Source: Xylanibacillus composti (GTDB lineage Bacteria > Bacillota > Bacilli > Paenibacillales > K13). From it: DNA of 64,000 nt. The notes below the pieces were generated by a model. The model did not search any database, was not told where the DNA came from, and saw nothing but the letters and a program-made list of their open reading frames with translations. Location of the stretch: assembly GCF_018403685.1 (NCBI RefSeq), contig NZ_BOVK01000027.1, positions 1 to 64,000 on the forward strand. The letters are read 5' to 3'. The translations under genes were made by a program, and so were the position numbers. Positions 9,289-17,559 of this stretch are shown in pieces; the stretch's first letter is position 1, and each line of letters starts with the position of its first letter.

Positions 9289-10204
9289 AGCAAATCACCC
9301 CCCCGCTGCCCAAGGTAAGCAACAAATAATAGTCCCCGGCGGCAAGCAGGCCCTCAGCGCCGATCCGTTGCCAATTGTGCAACAGATCGCAATTGTTGAT
9401 ATGACCGGAATCAGCAAGCCCTTCCGTATAAATGCGGTCCCGTTCAATCTTCATCAGCTTGGCGAGCAACGTCCAGGTTTCGACGGCAATATTATTGGGG
9501 ATAATCAGCCGAATGTCTTCGATTTCCAGCTGTGCCTCTGACAAGACGAATCGGATTGTCTTGACCAGATTGACATAATAGAAATAATCGGGAACTTCAT
9601 CCCGGCCGTCCCTCATCTTGCCCTGCTGCAGCGTGCGGAGATCCGCCGCGCTGCGAAAAGCAAGGAGCTTGTCGCCCCGCGGACCTGATCCGATAAAGAC
9701 AGCGGCGGCGCCATCTCCGGTAATGAAATGGCCGCCGCCGAAGCGTTGATCGGGCAGCAGGCATTTCTCCACGGCCAGCACCACAGCGAGGTCATCAGGT
9801 CCCGCGAATCGCTCCAGCAGCTTGCTGCCGATATGCATGGCCATGAGCACATTCGAGCAGAGCAGATCACGCACGGAAAAACACAGCGCTTGTTCCAGCC
9901 CGAACCGCTCGCGCATAGCAGCGAACACGTTCATCGTCCACGGGAACGAATAATACAAATAAGGGACAAGCACATACTTGATCCGCTCGGGCGGCAGGCG
10001 GTGCTTAACGAGAAGCTGTTCCATCACTCGCTCCATCATGCGGGGAGCAGGCGTCTCGTCGTCTACGGCCACACTGCGGATGCCTGCCTGCTTCAGCTGC
10101 TCGTACTCTTCATGCGAGAGCTGCCCTTGCCCGAGCCACGCTTCTGCTGTCAGGCGGCCTCGCGGACAATAAACCGAAGCGCCGCCGATTCGCATCTCGC
10201 TCAT
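9185..10204 (-). CDS. beta-ketoacyl-ACP synthase III-like condensing enzyme
   Basis: A thiolase-fold protein of 339 residues. The probable nucleophile is Cys116 (VRDLLCSNVLMAMH), at the usual KAS III position, followed by GDGAAAVFIG. The usual PHQAN motif is IPNNIA (His lost), while the usual GNTS region reads SGHINN, placing a His where KAS III has Asn. The same rearrangement occurs in the paralogue at 26715. It would condense an acyl or aminoacyl thioester with another carrier-bound unit. About 30 C-terminal residues beyond the final strand (GSGGVICCAV) are out-of-frame overlap with the next gene. The start overlaps the carrier-protein stop by ATGA. Confidence 0.75.
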   Translation of the reverse strand: MSEMRIGGASVYCPRGRLTAEAWLGQGQLSHEEYEQLKQAGIRSVAVDDETPAPRMMERVMEQLLVKHRLPPERIKYVLVPYLYYSFPWTMNVFAAMRERFGLEQALCFSVRDLLCSNVLMAMHIGSKLLERFAGPDDLAVVLAVEKCLLPDQRFGGGHFITGDGAAAVFIGSGPRGDKLLAFRSAADLRTLQQGKMRDGRDEVPDYFYYVNLVKTIRFVLSEAQLEIEDIRLIIPNNIAVETWTLLAKLMKIERDRIYTEGLADSGHINNCDLLHNWQRIGAEGLLAAGDYYLLLTLGSGGVICCAVCQRDRAVPDTASGAQELCAEGAEAFQGSERL

Positions 10205-10443
10205 CCTTCCGCTGCAGACGTCAACGAAGCCAGGTAATTGTACATATCCGCTACCGTAACCATTTCGTACAGGTTGACATTTGCGTCCAAAATGTCCATA
10301 TCCAGCACCATCTCAAGCTCAATCAGCACTTCTACAATGTTGGTGGAATCCATACCCAGTGTTTCGAACGCGCTCTCTGCTTCTACCTCTTCCTTTCCGC
10401 ACACGCGCTTAACGACTTCAATCAGTTGCTCTTTCGATACCAT
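10201..10443 (-). CDS. acyl/peptidyl carrier protein A
   Basis: An acidic carrier protein of 80 residues with the phosphopantetheine-attachment serine in LGMDSTNIVE. It begins with MVSKEQLIEVVKRV, the typical helix 1. It is one of five stand-alone carriers in the cluster. It lies upstream of the KAS III-like pair, the ATP-grasp ligase and the BtrK-like decarboxylase in the same operon, an order recalling BtrI (carrier), BtrJ and BtrK of butirosin. It overlaps the KAS gene by four bases and follows the glycosyltransferase gene after six bases. Which acid it carries is inferred, not seen. Confidence 0.9.
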   Translation of the reverse strand: MVSKEQLIEVVKRVCGKEEVEAESAFETLGMDSTNIVEVLIELEMVLDMDILDANVNLYEMVTVADMYNYLASLTSAAEG

Positions 10444-10449
10444 ACACGC

Positions 10450-11595
10450 TCACCTCAACAATCGTTTTTCGATTTCGTCCGCCGCACGACGGTTGGAATT
10501 TTGTTCATCTACTTTTCCTGACAAGCGGGCAATGCTTTGCTTCATCTGCTGATCCGCAAGCGCTTGCTGTACCGCACGGCGCAAGCTTTCCGCATTTATC
10601 GCTTCCAAGCTCATCACCTTAGCGATTCCCAATTCCGCACACCGCTCGGCCAAGCGAATATGGTCGCTGCCGAGCGGAATGATAATCGTCGGCACACCGT
10701 GGCGAATCGCCTTCTGCAGAGTGCCGCATCCGCCATGCGTCACAATCACATCAGCGTACGGAAATAACAGGTGGTGGTTGGGATGCGAGCCAACCCACCT
10801 CACATGAGCGCCAAAGCCGCCAGCCAGATCGACAATGCCCGCATCTGCCGCCATGTACAGCTGTGCCGATCCCTCCGGGAAAGCAGCCAGTGCGTGCTCC
10901 AGGTAACATCTCGTCTTCTCTGTATAGCCAGGCTTGTCAGCCGATGAGGTGCAGACAATTATATTCGGCAATTCGGTGCTGCGTGCCGGCCTAGCAAGCG
11001 GTATGGCCGATTCCGGCTCGAACGTACATGGACCGACGATTCGCGAGCCCCGCGGCAGCTCGACCGGGCCCGGCAGCAACTCCTCCAGGAAAAGCATCAG
11101 ATGCAGGTCAGCGGATAATCCAGCGAAGTCCCCTCTCGTGCGCACTTCATCCGCAAGAGGAGGAAGACCATGCTGTTGCCTGAGAGCGTTCAATTCATCC
11201 CGGTACATAGCCCGCAGTCGTTCATTGACCCGCTGCACGCCCGGCACCTGCTCGTCCGGTATATAGACGGCCGTTTGATAGCTCACCCACGGCAACCCCC
11301 GCTTCTCTGCGGCGTAAGCCGGCGCGCTGAGCGCGGAGTCGCACAGGACGAGGTCCGGTTGCATGGATGCGAACAGGGCATCGATCTCGTTCAAAGCCGC
11401 CTCCATAAATTTATGCGGGTACTTCCCGCAGACGATCTCGACATGCTTCAGTCCTGCCTGCTCAATCAAGGCGCGGAATGGCGCTGCGGCAAGCATCGAG
11501 ACTTCATGCCCCCTTCGGGCCAGCTCTGCCCCAATGCCCAGGGCCGGCACGATATGCCCAAGCAGCCACTGACTGACTACGGCAATCCGAGCCAT
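10450..11595 (-). CDS. GT1/MGT-type glycosyltransferase
   Basis: A protein of 381 residues with a GT-B fold. The N-terminal motif is GHIVPALGIGAELARRGHEV, and the donor-binding block is THGGCGTLQKAIRHGVPTIIIPLGSDH, characteristic of macrolide-type UDP/dTDP-sugar glycosyltransferases. It probably glycosylates the cluster product or an intermediate, possibly as a self-protection step as known for MGT enzymes. GGGAGGG precedes the ATG. A gap of 109 bases separates it from the aminopeptidase gene upstream (11705). That gap holds an AT-rich TATAAA-like stretch but no convincing terminator. A second GT1 gene lies at 32313 and a sugar-activation set nearby. Confidence 0.87.
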   Translation of the reverse strand: MARIAVVSQWLLGHIVPALGIGAELARRGHEVSMLAAAPFRALIEQAGLKHVEIVCGKYPHKFMEAALNEIDALFASMQPDLVLCDSALSAPAYAAEKRGLPWVSYQTAVYIPDEQVPGVQRVNERLRAMYRDELNALRQQHGLPPLADEVRTRGDFAGLSADLHLMLFLEELLPGPVELPRGSRIVGPCTFEPESAIPLARPARSTELPNIIVCTSSADKPGYTEKTRCYLEHALAAFPEGSAQLYMAADAGIVDLAGGFGAHVRWVGSHPNHHLLFPYADVIVTHGGCGTLQKAIRHGVPTIIIPLGSDHIRLAERCAELGIAKVMSLEAINAESLRRAVQQALADQQMKQSIARLSGKVDEQNSNRRAADEIEKRLLR

Positions 11596-11704
11596 GTAAT
11601 CCCTCCCTTGAAAATACGCATATAGTGATGCGGGACTTTATATTGAACTTCAACAATCGGAAGAGACTTTCACTCGATTTCCTCGAAGCAGCCTATCGTT
11701 CAAC

Positions 11705-12835
11705 CTAGTCAGGCAGGTTGTCCATGCCGGACAGCTCGGGCAGCGTGAAGCGTCCATTGCTGCGAACCAACACACCGTCCAGGTAAAGCTCGCCGCCTCC
11801 GAACGCTTCCGTCTGGCACAAGACAAAGTCCAGATGCAGAGAGGATCGGTTGCCGTTGTCTGCCATCGGATAAGCCTGGCCCAAGGCCAAGTGAACGCTC
11901 CCCTGCATCTTCTCATCAAACAGCAAGTTGTTCATCGGCCGTATCACATAGGGATTCAAACCAATACCGAATTCCCCGACACGGGAAGCCCCGTCGTCCT
12001 GCTGCAGCAGCTGCTCCAGCTGCTCCAGCTGCTCTTGCTGCGGACATCTTGCCTTCGTCACCCGTCCGCGTTCGAATTCCATATACACTTCGTCATACAG
12101 ATGTCCCAAATAGTCCGTAGTCACATTAAATTGGATCTGTCCTTCCACCGATTCCGGGACGGGAGCTGTAAAGATTTCTCCATCCGGCAGGTTGTATCTT
12201 CCGTCGCACACAAAAGCCGGCATCCCTTGAATGGAGAATTGCAGGTCTGTTGGCCCTGGCCCGACAATGCGTACATGCTTTGCCTTCTCCAGCAGCGCAG
12301 CGAGCGGCCGTACACGATTCGCCCATTTCAGATAATTGAGAGTGCAAGCGCGCTCGTATATATCGAAGAAGGCGGCGTCACTCATTCGCGCCAATTGCGC
12401 GAGTGCAGAGGTAGGATTGCGCAACAGCACCCATTTGGGCAGGCCGGCCATAGCCGCTTGCTTCGGTTGCGCATAGGTCTTCACATATTGCTCATACCGC
12501 GCATCGGGCAAATCCTGCAGCTCGTACACATTATCATCCGAGCGGATGCCGATATAGGCGTCCATCCCGCTCATTTGCTCCAGACTGAGTGCGGTCAACC
12601 GCTTGAGCTGCTCTGTGCTGCTCCCCAATATCAGCTGCTTCAAGTAGCGAATCGGGACTTGCTGAAGATAGGCCTCGGCCCCTGCATCACGGGCAGCTTC
12701 CAGCAGTGCCTCGACCATAGCGTCGGCTTGACCGGTTACATCGATCAGCACACGCTGGCCCTTCTCCAGCCGCAGGGAGTGGCGGATAACCGTGCGGGCC
12801 AGCCTTCTCATCCCGGCATGGATACTGGCGTTCAT
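11705..12835 (-). CDS. M29-type (thermophilic aminopeptidase) metallopeptidase
   Basis: About 376 residues of the AmpS/AmpII aminopeptidase family (M29). Family features are the N-terminal ARTVIRHSLRLEKGQRVLID strand and three metal-ligand blocks in order: VGEFGIGLNP (Glu), SVHLALGQAYP (His) and SSLHLDFVL (His/Asp). It removes N-terminal amino acids. In this cluster it may deprotect or trim an aminoacylated intermediate, comparable in role to deprotection steps of other aminoacyl-carrier pathways; this is inference. The ATG at 12835 overlaps the preceding stop (ATGA) with GGGGAGGG in front. The longer upstream open frame is discarded. Confidence 0.85.
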   Translation of the reverse strand: MNASIHAGMRRLARTVIRHSLRLEKGQRVLIDVTGQADAMVEALLEAARDAGAEAYLQQVPIRYLKQLILGSSTEQLKRLTALSLEQMSGMDAYIGIRSDDNVYELQDLPDARYEQYVKTYAQPKQAAMAGLPKWVLLRNPTSALAQLARMSDAAFFDIYERACTLNYLKWANRVRPLAALLEKAKHVRIVGPGPTDLQFSIQGMPAFVCDGRYNLPDGEIFTAPVPESVEGQIQFNVTTDYLGHLYDEVYMEFERGRVTKARCPQQEQLEQLEQLLQQDDGASRVGEFGIGLNPYVIRPMNNLLFDEKMQGSVHLALGQAYPMADNGNRSSLHLDFVLCQTEAFGGGELYLDGVLVRSNGRFTLPELSGMDNLPD

Positions 12836-14679
12836 GCCCTTCCCTCCCCCGCTCTGGCGAATGCCTGCTGCAAACGTCCTTCTGCCCGCACAGCCTCGCG
12901 AAGCAGGGAGATCAGCTTGTCCCGGAAGTCCCGCTGCGGCAGGCGCTTCCATTTCATGAGCACTCCCATTACAAAAGACCATGCTTCGCACACCTGATGC
13001 AGCGCTTCCGGCAAATCATCCTGCAGCAGCTCGTCCGGAATGACTCGCCGCTCGGCGGCTGTCTTCCACAGCTCCCGCAGCCTGCGGTAATAATGAATAT
13101 CAAATTCCAGCATCGGGAGCTTCTCCGCTAGCGCTGCAGCAGGCGTCTCTGCAACCCGATCAACAAATGCAGACAAGCTTGCAAGCCCTGCCTCCATCTG
13201 ACTGACCGACTTTCGTAGCAATCCGGCAATATGCCCGCCCTCCTCCACGCTGCTGGTTGACTGCTGCAGAATCGCCATACCGCCGTTTCCCGCAGCAGCC
13301 AACGTATCGAAGAACAGAGCGTTCGGCACCTTGCCCAAGCAGCCTTGGAAGGAGGCTTCGCTGCCGGCGTCATCCACCATGTGCACATAGTCCTCGTCAT
13401 AATCGATCACCAACGCCCAATGGACGACATCATGCTTGTGGTAATAGGAGGAGAACGGCGCATGAAACGCCTTGTAATGCACGAGCGCATAGCCTTCTCC
13501 GTCAAGCAGCGAGCGCAATAGGTGCTGCATGCGTTCCCGGTCGAGCCGCGGATATTCTATAAGCTTCCAGCCCCGGTGCAGCACGGGCAAGCTGCGGCGC
13601 AGCAGCAGGCCTTCCGACTTGCAGTCGAAGGCGTTGAGGAAGATCGGGATCGGGTTGGATTCCCCCTTCCACTTCAACACCTCCAGAATGGACAGCTGCA
13701 GACAATCCATATTTCGCTCGCTCAGCCCAAATTCATCGGGAAAACGCCAATCGACTTTATCCTGTGCGCGCAGCCTCTCTGCCAGCGTCTGCCTGCGGGC
13801 AGCGGCACAACAGCACTTCCCGCACTTGCTGCAGCCATTCGGAATAACGATGTCGCGGATAGCTTGTATCGCTTCATCCATTGCAGCCGGATGCCGGTAA
13901 AAATGTGTGCCGTGCCGAAAGGCAGCGAGGGTCGCTCGTTCGATCTTCCGCGCCTGCTGCCAGCTTGGCTCATCCTGTTCGCCGCAAAGCAGGAAAACAC
14001 CGTGTACATTCTCGTTGTACAGCGCAATCGGATCCAGCGCATCCAGCTCGTCCAGCAGCTCCTTGCCGATGCACTGGCCATGCAAATAGAGCAAATGCGC
14101 GCCAAGCGTCGTCACATAGGCGTATACTTGCGGATCGAAGTCACTTAAGGTGTAATAATCGTCGCCGGGGAACAACTCCTTGCTGTCCAGCCAGCCATTC
14201 CGCTCCAGCATGTCGTAAGCCGAAGCAGGCACGATGTCTCGCGCCGCCGGAAGCTTGGCAAGCGGAGGTGAAATAAGGATGGGAATGCAAGGAATTCCGG
14301 TTCTCCCTTCCCAGTCCAATGCCGCCCTCTGCGCGATGACCGCGCCTAGCGCATGGCCGGCCAGATATACCTTCGCCGGCTTGTGCTCCTTCGTCGCCTC
14401 ATCCAACACCTCCACTGCATCCTGCACCATGGAGGCGATTGTCGCCTGCCTCAACTCACCTTCGCTGTCTCCGCTGCCGCGATAGTCAAACTGTACGCAC
14501 CATTGGCCTTCCTCGGCCAATCGCTTGCGCAGATTCGAGAAAAAGTAATTTTTTTCGCTCATCGCCTGACCAAGTCCCGGAAGGCTGACCAGCAGCGTGG
14601 CGGGCAGCCCGGCATGATCGGGCCATTCCACTATGCCGGCCATTGTCTGGTCCGACCCGAACCTCACTTGCTTCCACAT
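12832..14679 (-). CDS. alpha/beta-hydrolase-like domain fused to BtrH-like Cys/His domain
   Basis: A two-part protein of about 615 residues. Residues 1-280 form an alpha/beta hydrolase fold, but the nucleophile elbow reads AGHALG, so the usual Ser is Ala. A cysteine-rich linker (GCSKCGKCCCAA, near 285) follows. The C-terminal half (about 310-600) contains NMDCLQLSIL and a VVHWALVIDYDED block. These resemble the Cys and His regions of the paralogue at 21581 and of papain/C39-like BtrH-type proteins, which move acyl groups from carriers to acceptors. The start at 14679 has GGAGGG at good spacing, two bases after the previous stop. The catalytic role is inferred. Confidence 0.55.
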   Translation of the reverse strand: MWKQVRFGSDQTMAGIVEWPDHAGLPATLLVSLPGLGQAMSEKNYFFSNLRKRLAEEGQWCVQFDYRGSGDSEGELRQATIASMVQDAVEVLDEATKEHKPAKVYLAGHALGAVIAQRAALDWEGRTGIPCIPILISPPLAKLPAARDIVPASAYDMLERNGWLDSKELFPGDDYYTLSDFDPQVYAYVTTLGAHLLYLHGQCIGKELLDELDALDPIALYNENVHGVFLLCGEQDEPSWQQARKIERATLAAFRHGTHFYRHPAAMDEAIQAIRDIVIPNGCSKCGKCCCAAARRQTLAERLRAQDKVDWRFPDEFGLSERNMDCLQLSILEVLKWKGESNPIPIFLNAFDCKSEGLLLRRSLPVLHRGWKLIEYPRLDRERMQHLLRSLLDGEGYALVHYKAFHAPFSSYYHKHDVVHWALVIDYDEDYVHMVDDAGSEASFQGCLGKVPNALFFDTLAAAGNGGMAILQQSTSSVEEGGHIAGLLRKSVSQMEAGLASLSAFVDRVAETPAAALAEKLPMLEFDIHYYRRLRELWKTAAERRVIPDELLQDDLPEALHQVCEAWSFVMGVLMKWKRLPQRDFRDKLISLLREAVRAEGRLQQAFARAGEGRA

Positions 14680-14681
14680 CG

Positions 14682-15503
14682 TTATCCCTCCCCGCCCTTC
14701 TCGTGCCATTGCGCCTCCAGCCACCGGACAGAGCGCGCCATCAACTGCTCTTCCAGCGCTACGGAAGTAAACAGATGGCCGGCATTGGCAACGACAGTCA
14801 CCTGGTGTTCCGGCACATCCGAATAGATCGCATGTCGGTCCGTGTGCTCCCTGTCCAGCTCCTCCCGAATTAATGGATCGTTGTCGCCATAGATAAGCAG
14901 GGAATGGCCGCGGTACGAGGAAAGCTCGTGCGCCAAGTTGGCCTGCTGCAAATCCTTGAAGAAGTCAATGCCAACCCAGAGGCCGGCCCATGGCACAACC
15001 AGCTGTTGCGGATCGCGTTCGTGCCTTGCAAACCTGGGGCGCGGTCCCAAGTACTTGCCGCCAAACTCATAGAACAGCGGGCTCCAGAGAAGCAGGCAGT
15101 CGGCATCTGTCCGATTCGCAGCCATAAGCGCGATTCTTGCGCCGTCGCTAAACCCCAGAAAGGCGATGCGCGCTTTATCAATTTCCGGACGCGCTGACGC
15201 GAATGCGTAAGCACGCCTGGCGTTGGACACCTTCGTTGAAGTGGTCACCTCGTAATAGTGTCCGTCGCTTAATCCCATGCCGTAATAATCGTAACGGAGA
15301 AAAGCGATTCCCTTCTCTGCAAGTCTGCGGGCAAATTTGACCGCAAGCCGATGAACCTCGTATCGCTCTCCATTTTTGCCTGGGCAATACACCACTGCCG
15401 GACTTGGACCGGCAGCCTGCTTGGGCAGGTGCAGCACGCCTGCCAAGCGTCCTTCGTTGTCCTCCAGCTCGATAAAGTGCTCATTGCCGCGCGTTGGCTT
15501 CAT
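14682..15503 (-). CDS. alpha/beta hydrolase (thioesterase/acyltransferase-like)
   Basis: An alpha/beta hydrolase of 273 residues with a complete-looking triad: Ser in FLGFSDGARIAL, Asp in LIYGDNDPL and His in VANAGHLF. A lid-like insertion lies between residues 140 and 200 (FYEFGGKYLGPRPRF). It could release or transfer a carrier-bound chain. It partners physically in the operon with the Ser-less hydrolase-fold protein encoded just downstream, so an active/inactive pair is possible. GGAGGAGG precedes the ATG, which lies inside the end of the hotdog-protein gene (23-base overlap). Substrate unknown. Confidence 0.8.
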   Translation of the reverse strand: MKPTRGNEHFIELEDNEGRLAGVLHLPKQAAGPSPAVVYCPGKNGERYEVHRLAVKFARRLAEKGIAFLRYDYYGMGLSDGHYYEVTTSTKVSNARRAYAFASARPEIDKARIAFLGFSDGARIALMAANRTDADCLLLWSPLFYEFGGKYLGPRPRFARHERDPQQLVVPWAGLWVGIDFFKDLQQANLAHELSSYRGHSLLIYGDNDPLIREELDREHTDRHAIYSDVPEHQVTVVANAGHLFTSVALEEQLMARSVRWLEAQWHEKGGEG

Positions 15504-15912
15504 TTGCTTCCTCCTCCTTGCGGTATGCGATCCTCGCCTGTATCACCTTGTTGTCTCCAACCCAACCCTCGCCGTCAAACTGTGCAGCATGCATGCCTGA
15601 CGGCCGGCGGATGACCACATACTTCACACTGTCTCCCGGCTCCACAGGGTGCATAAAGCGTGAGCTGACTTCGCTTTCCTTCCATACAGCGGCAGTTCCT
15701 TCTTGCAAAAAGACGCATGCAATCGTCTGCCTAATGCCCTCCAACAGCAGCATACCCGGATAAATACTGTGTGCGGGAAAGTGCCCTTGCAAATAAAAGT
15801 CGCTGCTGCTGATTTGCTTCACGGCAACCGCCTGCGTGCCGCCCTTCAGCTCCGTCACCTGATCGATCAGTATCCACGGCTTGGCGTAGGGCAAAATGCG
15901 CTCAGCCCTCAT
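15481..15912 (-). CDS. FabZ-like hotdog-fold dehydratase/thioesterase, copy 1
   Basis: A protein of 143 residues with the hotdog central helix GHFPAHSIYPGMLLLEGIRQT, keeping the FabZ-type His (GHFP) and the downstream Glu. FabZ enzymes dehydrate beta-hydroxyacyl-ACP, so this protein may act after a KAS III-like condensation and a ketoreduction. No ketoreductase of the FabG type is obvious in the window; the SDR-type protein at 30544 is the nearest candidate. It overlaps the second hotdog gene at 15909 by four bases, and the two probably form a heterodimer or act in sequence. Confidence 0.75.
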   Translation of the reverse strand: MRAERILPYAKPWILIDQVTELKGGTQAVAVKQISSSDFYLQGHFPAHSIYPGMLLLEGIRQTIACVFLQEGTAAVWKESEVSSRFMHPVEPGDSVKYVVIRRPSGMHAAQFDGEGWVGDNKVIQARIAYRKEEEANEANARQ

Positions 15913-16349
15913 TTTGGATCACTTCCCTTGTCTGCAATGGCCACCAGAAGCGTGGCCGTAACTAGCGGACGGCCATCCTCATCCTGCACGCTGCCGGAGA
16001 ATACGGCCTGCCGCTGCCAGATGCGCTCCGGCGCCAACTCGTAATAGACCAATCTATCCCATACCGCCTGTTCCTTAATGCTTGCACGCACTTTTCCAAG
16101 CAGCGGCATCTCTCCCGGTCCAAGCGGGCGGGTTTCCAGCTGGGTCAGCAGAACGGCTGTCTGAGCCAGACCTTCGATCAGCACACTGACCGGAATCGCT
16201 GCTCCCCCTCCCAGACAAGTCCGCAGCGCAGCTGGATCGAACGAAGCCTGCATCCGCTTCCCCGGCTTGTAAAGGGGCACCTGATCAATAAAGCGGAACG
16301 GATATTGCTGCGGGAGCAGATCCAATATGCGCGGTTCGTCCTTATCCAT
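15909..16349 (-). CDS. FabZ-like hotdog-fold protein, copy 2 (degenerate active site)
   Basis: A protein of 146 residues beginning MDKDEPRILDLLPQQYPFRF, the usual start of FabZ-like proteins. The central helix (GGGAAIPVSVLIEGLAQTAVLL) keeps the Glu position, but the GHFP motif with its catalytic His is replaced by a stretch containing CLGGGA. That suggests a non-catalytic partner of the hotdog protein at 15481. The start at 16349 is chosen because GAGGG lies seven bases upstream; the longer open frame runs back into the glycosyltransferase gene in another frame and is discarded. Confidence 0.7.
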   Translation of the reverse strand: MDKDEPRILDLLPQQYPFRFIDQVPLYKPGKRMQASFDPAALRTCLGGGAAIPVSVLIEGLAQTAVLLTQLETRPLGPGEMPLLGKVRASIKEQAVWDRLVYYELAPERIWQRQAVFSGSVQDEDGRPLVTATLLVAIADKGSDPK

Positions 16350-16365
16350 CTCCCTACCCTCTTTC

Positions 16366-17289
16366 CTAGAAGTTCTGGATGCGTACATAGCCGTCGCGCT
16401 TGCCGCGTCCCTCTCCTCGTGCGCGCTGCGTCCCCTCCGCCATGCAAGATAACCTGCCTTCAGCCGCATATTCCTCGAACTGGGCCAGGCTAATGTAGCC
16501 CAGCATAAAGTCCAGCAGCTTCTCCACCGCCGGCCCTGGGTGCTTGTGCAAAAAATACGCATGGCTGGCCCGCATATGCTCGATATAGGCGTTGCGGTCC
16601 CGCGCATGCGCCAGATGCACATTGACAGCCTGCGGCTCGTAGCCGAACGACTGGCCAAGCCTGAATCCCCTGTATCCGAATTCGAAATGCTCGAAGCCCC
16701 ATTCCTTGAAGCCTTCATCAAATCCGCCGATCTGCTCGAAAACCGTTCGAGATACGGAGAGATTTCCGGACAGCGCAGCCGCCCATGCAATCGGCGAAGC
16801 GGCGGCGCCATGCTCATCGAACAACCGATACATGAGCTGGCAATACTGGGGAATGCGGTCATGGCGCTCTTGTATGGCCTGCTGCCTGGCCTTCATCCGG
16901 TTGGCAGCCAAGTCTGTCACGTACATCTCCCGGACTTGACCGGTTACAATCGCCTCGCTGCCATGCCTTGCTCTGTTCAGATGCGCCTCCAAAAATCGGG
17001 GGCGCGGAATCCGGTCCGCATCGCAAAATACGAGCAGATCGCCGCTTCCGGCCCGAACGCCGGCATTTCTTGCAGCGGCTCTGCCGCTGCGCCCGAGACG
17101 AATGTAGCGGACCGGAAGCGACTTGGAGAAGCGCTGCGCAACCAGCTTGATTTGCTCCGTGGAACCGTCGTCGACGATGACGAGCGTGAACTGCTCGCGC
17201 GGCAGCGTTTGCCTTGCAAACCCTTCCAGCGTCAATTCAAGCGGAAGCGCCTGATTGTAGACGGGAAGTATGACATCGACGCTACGCAT
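16366..17289 (-). CDS. GT2-family glycosyltransferase
   Basis: About 307 residues with a GT-A fold. N-terminal VDVILPVYNQ, nucleotide-binding VIVDDGSTE, the DxD-like DADRIPRP, and the acceptor region GGFDEGFKEWGFEHFEFGYRG are clear. The family resembles polypeptide/galactosyl-type GT2 enzymes with a C-terminal Glyco_transf_7C-like block. It could glycosylate the cluster product or a carrier-bound intermediate. The ATG at 17289 overlaps the carrier-protein stop by eight bases; a GTG at 17301 is an alternative and neither has a strong ribosome binding site, so coupling to the upstream gene is likely. Confidence 0.83.
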   Translation of the reverse strand: MRSVDVILPVYNQALPLELTLEGFARQTLPREQFTLVIVDDGSTEQIKLVAQRFSKSLPVRYIRLGRSGRAAARNAGVRAGSGDLLVFCDADRIPRPRFLEAHLNRARHGSEAIVTGQVREMYVTDLAANRMKARQQAIQERHDRIPQYCQLMYRLFDEHGAAASPIAWAAALSGNLSVSRTVFEQIGGFDEGFKEWGFEHFEFGYRGFRLGQSFGYEPQAVNVHLAHARDRNAYIEHMRASHAYFLHKHPGPAVEKLLDFMLGYISLAQFEEYAAEGRLSCMAEGTQRARGEGRGKRDGYVRIQNF

Positions 17290-17527
17290 GTCCAGCTTCA
17301 CTCGCCATGCGGATAATGTCCGCTACCTTCATTTCTGCCCGGATTTCCAGCATGCTGTCTGGAACGGTAATGTGCAGAGATTCCTCCAACAGCACCACGA
17401 ATTCCATATAACGCAGCGAATCGAAGCCGATGTCCAGCAACGCACACTCTGTCTCGATCTGTTCTCGGGGAAGAACGCCGCAGCCCTCCTGGCTAAGCAA
17501 CCGCAGCACTTCATTTTGTATGTCCAT
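17282..17527 (-). CDS. acyl/peptidyl carrier protein B
   Basis: A carrier protein of 81 residues with the modification serine in IGFDSLRYMEF, the canonical DSL motif. It is the first gene of the long minus-strand operon that runs through the glycosyltransferase, hotdog, hydrolase and BtrH-like genes. GAGGGAGG stands before the ATG, and the transcript would start about 26 bases upstream if the TATAAT box at 17560 is used. Its place as lead gene suggests it serves the hotdog and hydrolase enzymes encoded next to it. The loading enzyme is not known. Confidence 0.9.
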   Translation of the reverse strand: MDIQNEVLRLLSQEGCGVLPREQIETECALLDIGFDSLRYMEFVVLLEESLHITVPDSMLEIRAEMKVADIIRMASEAGHA

Positions 17528-17559
17528 GGTATGCCTCCCTCTCGATCAATCCTGATCAC

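Noticed and set aside
15909-16862. Longer version of the second hotdog protein
   Set aside because: The extra N-terminal residues overlap the glycosyltransferase gene in another frame and do not resemble any domain; ATG 16349 has a proper ribosome binding site.
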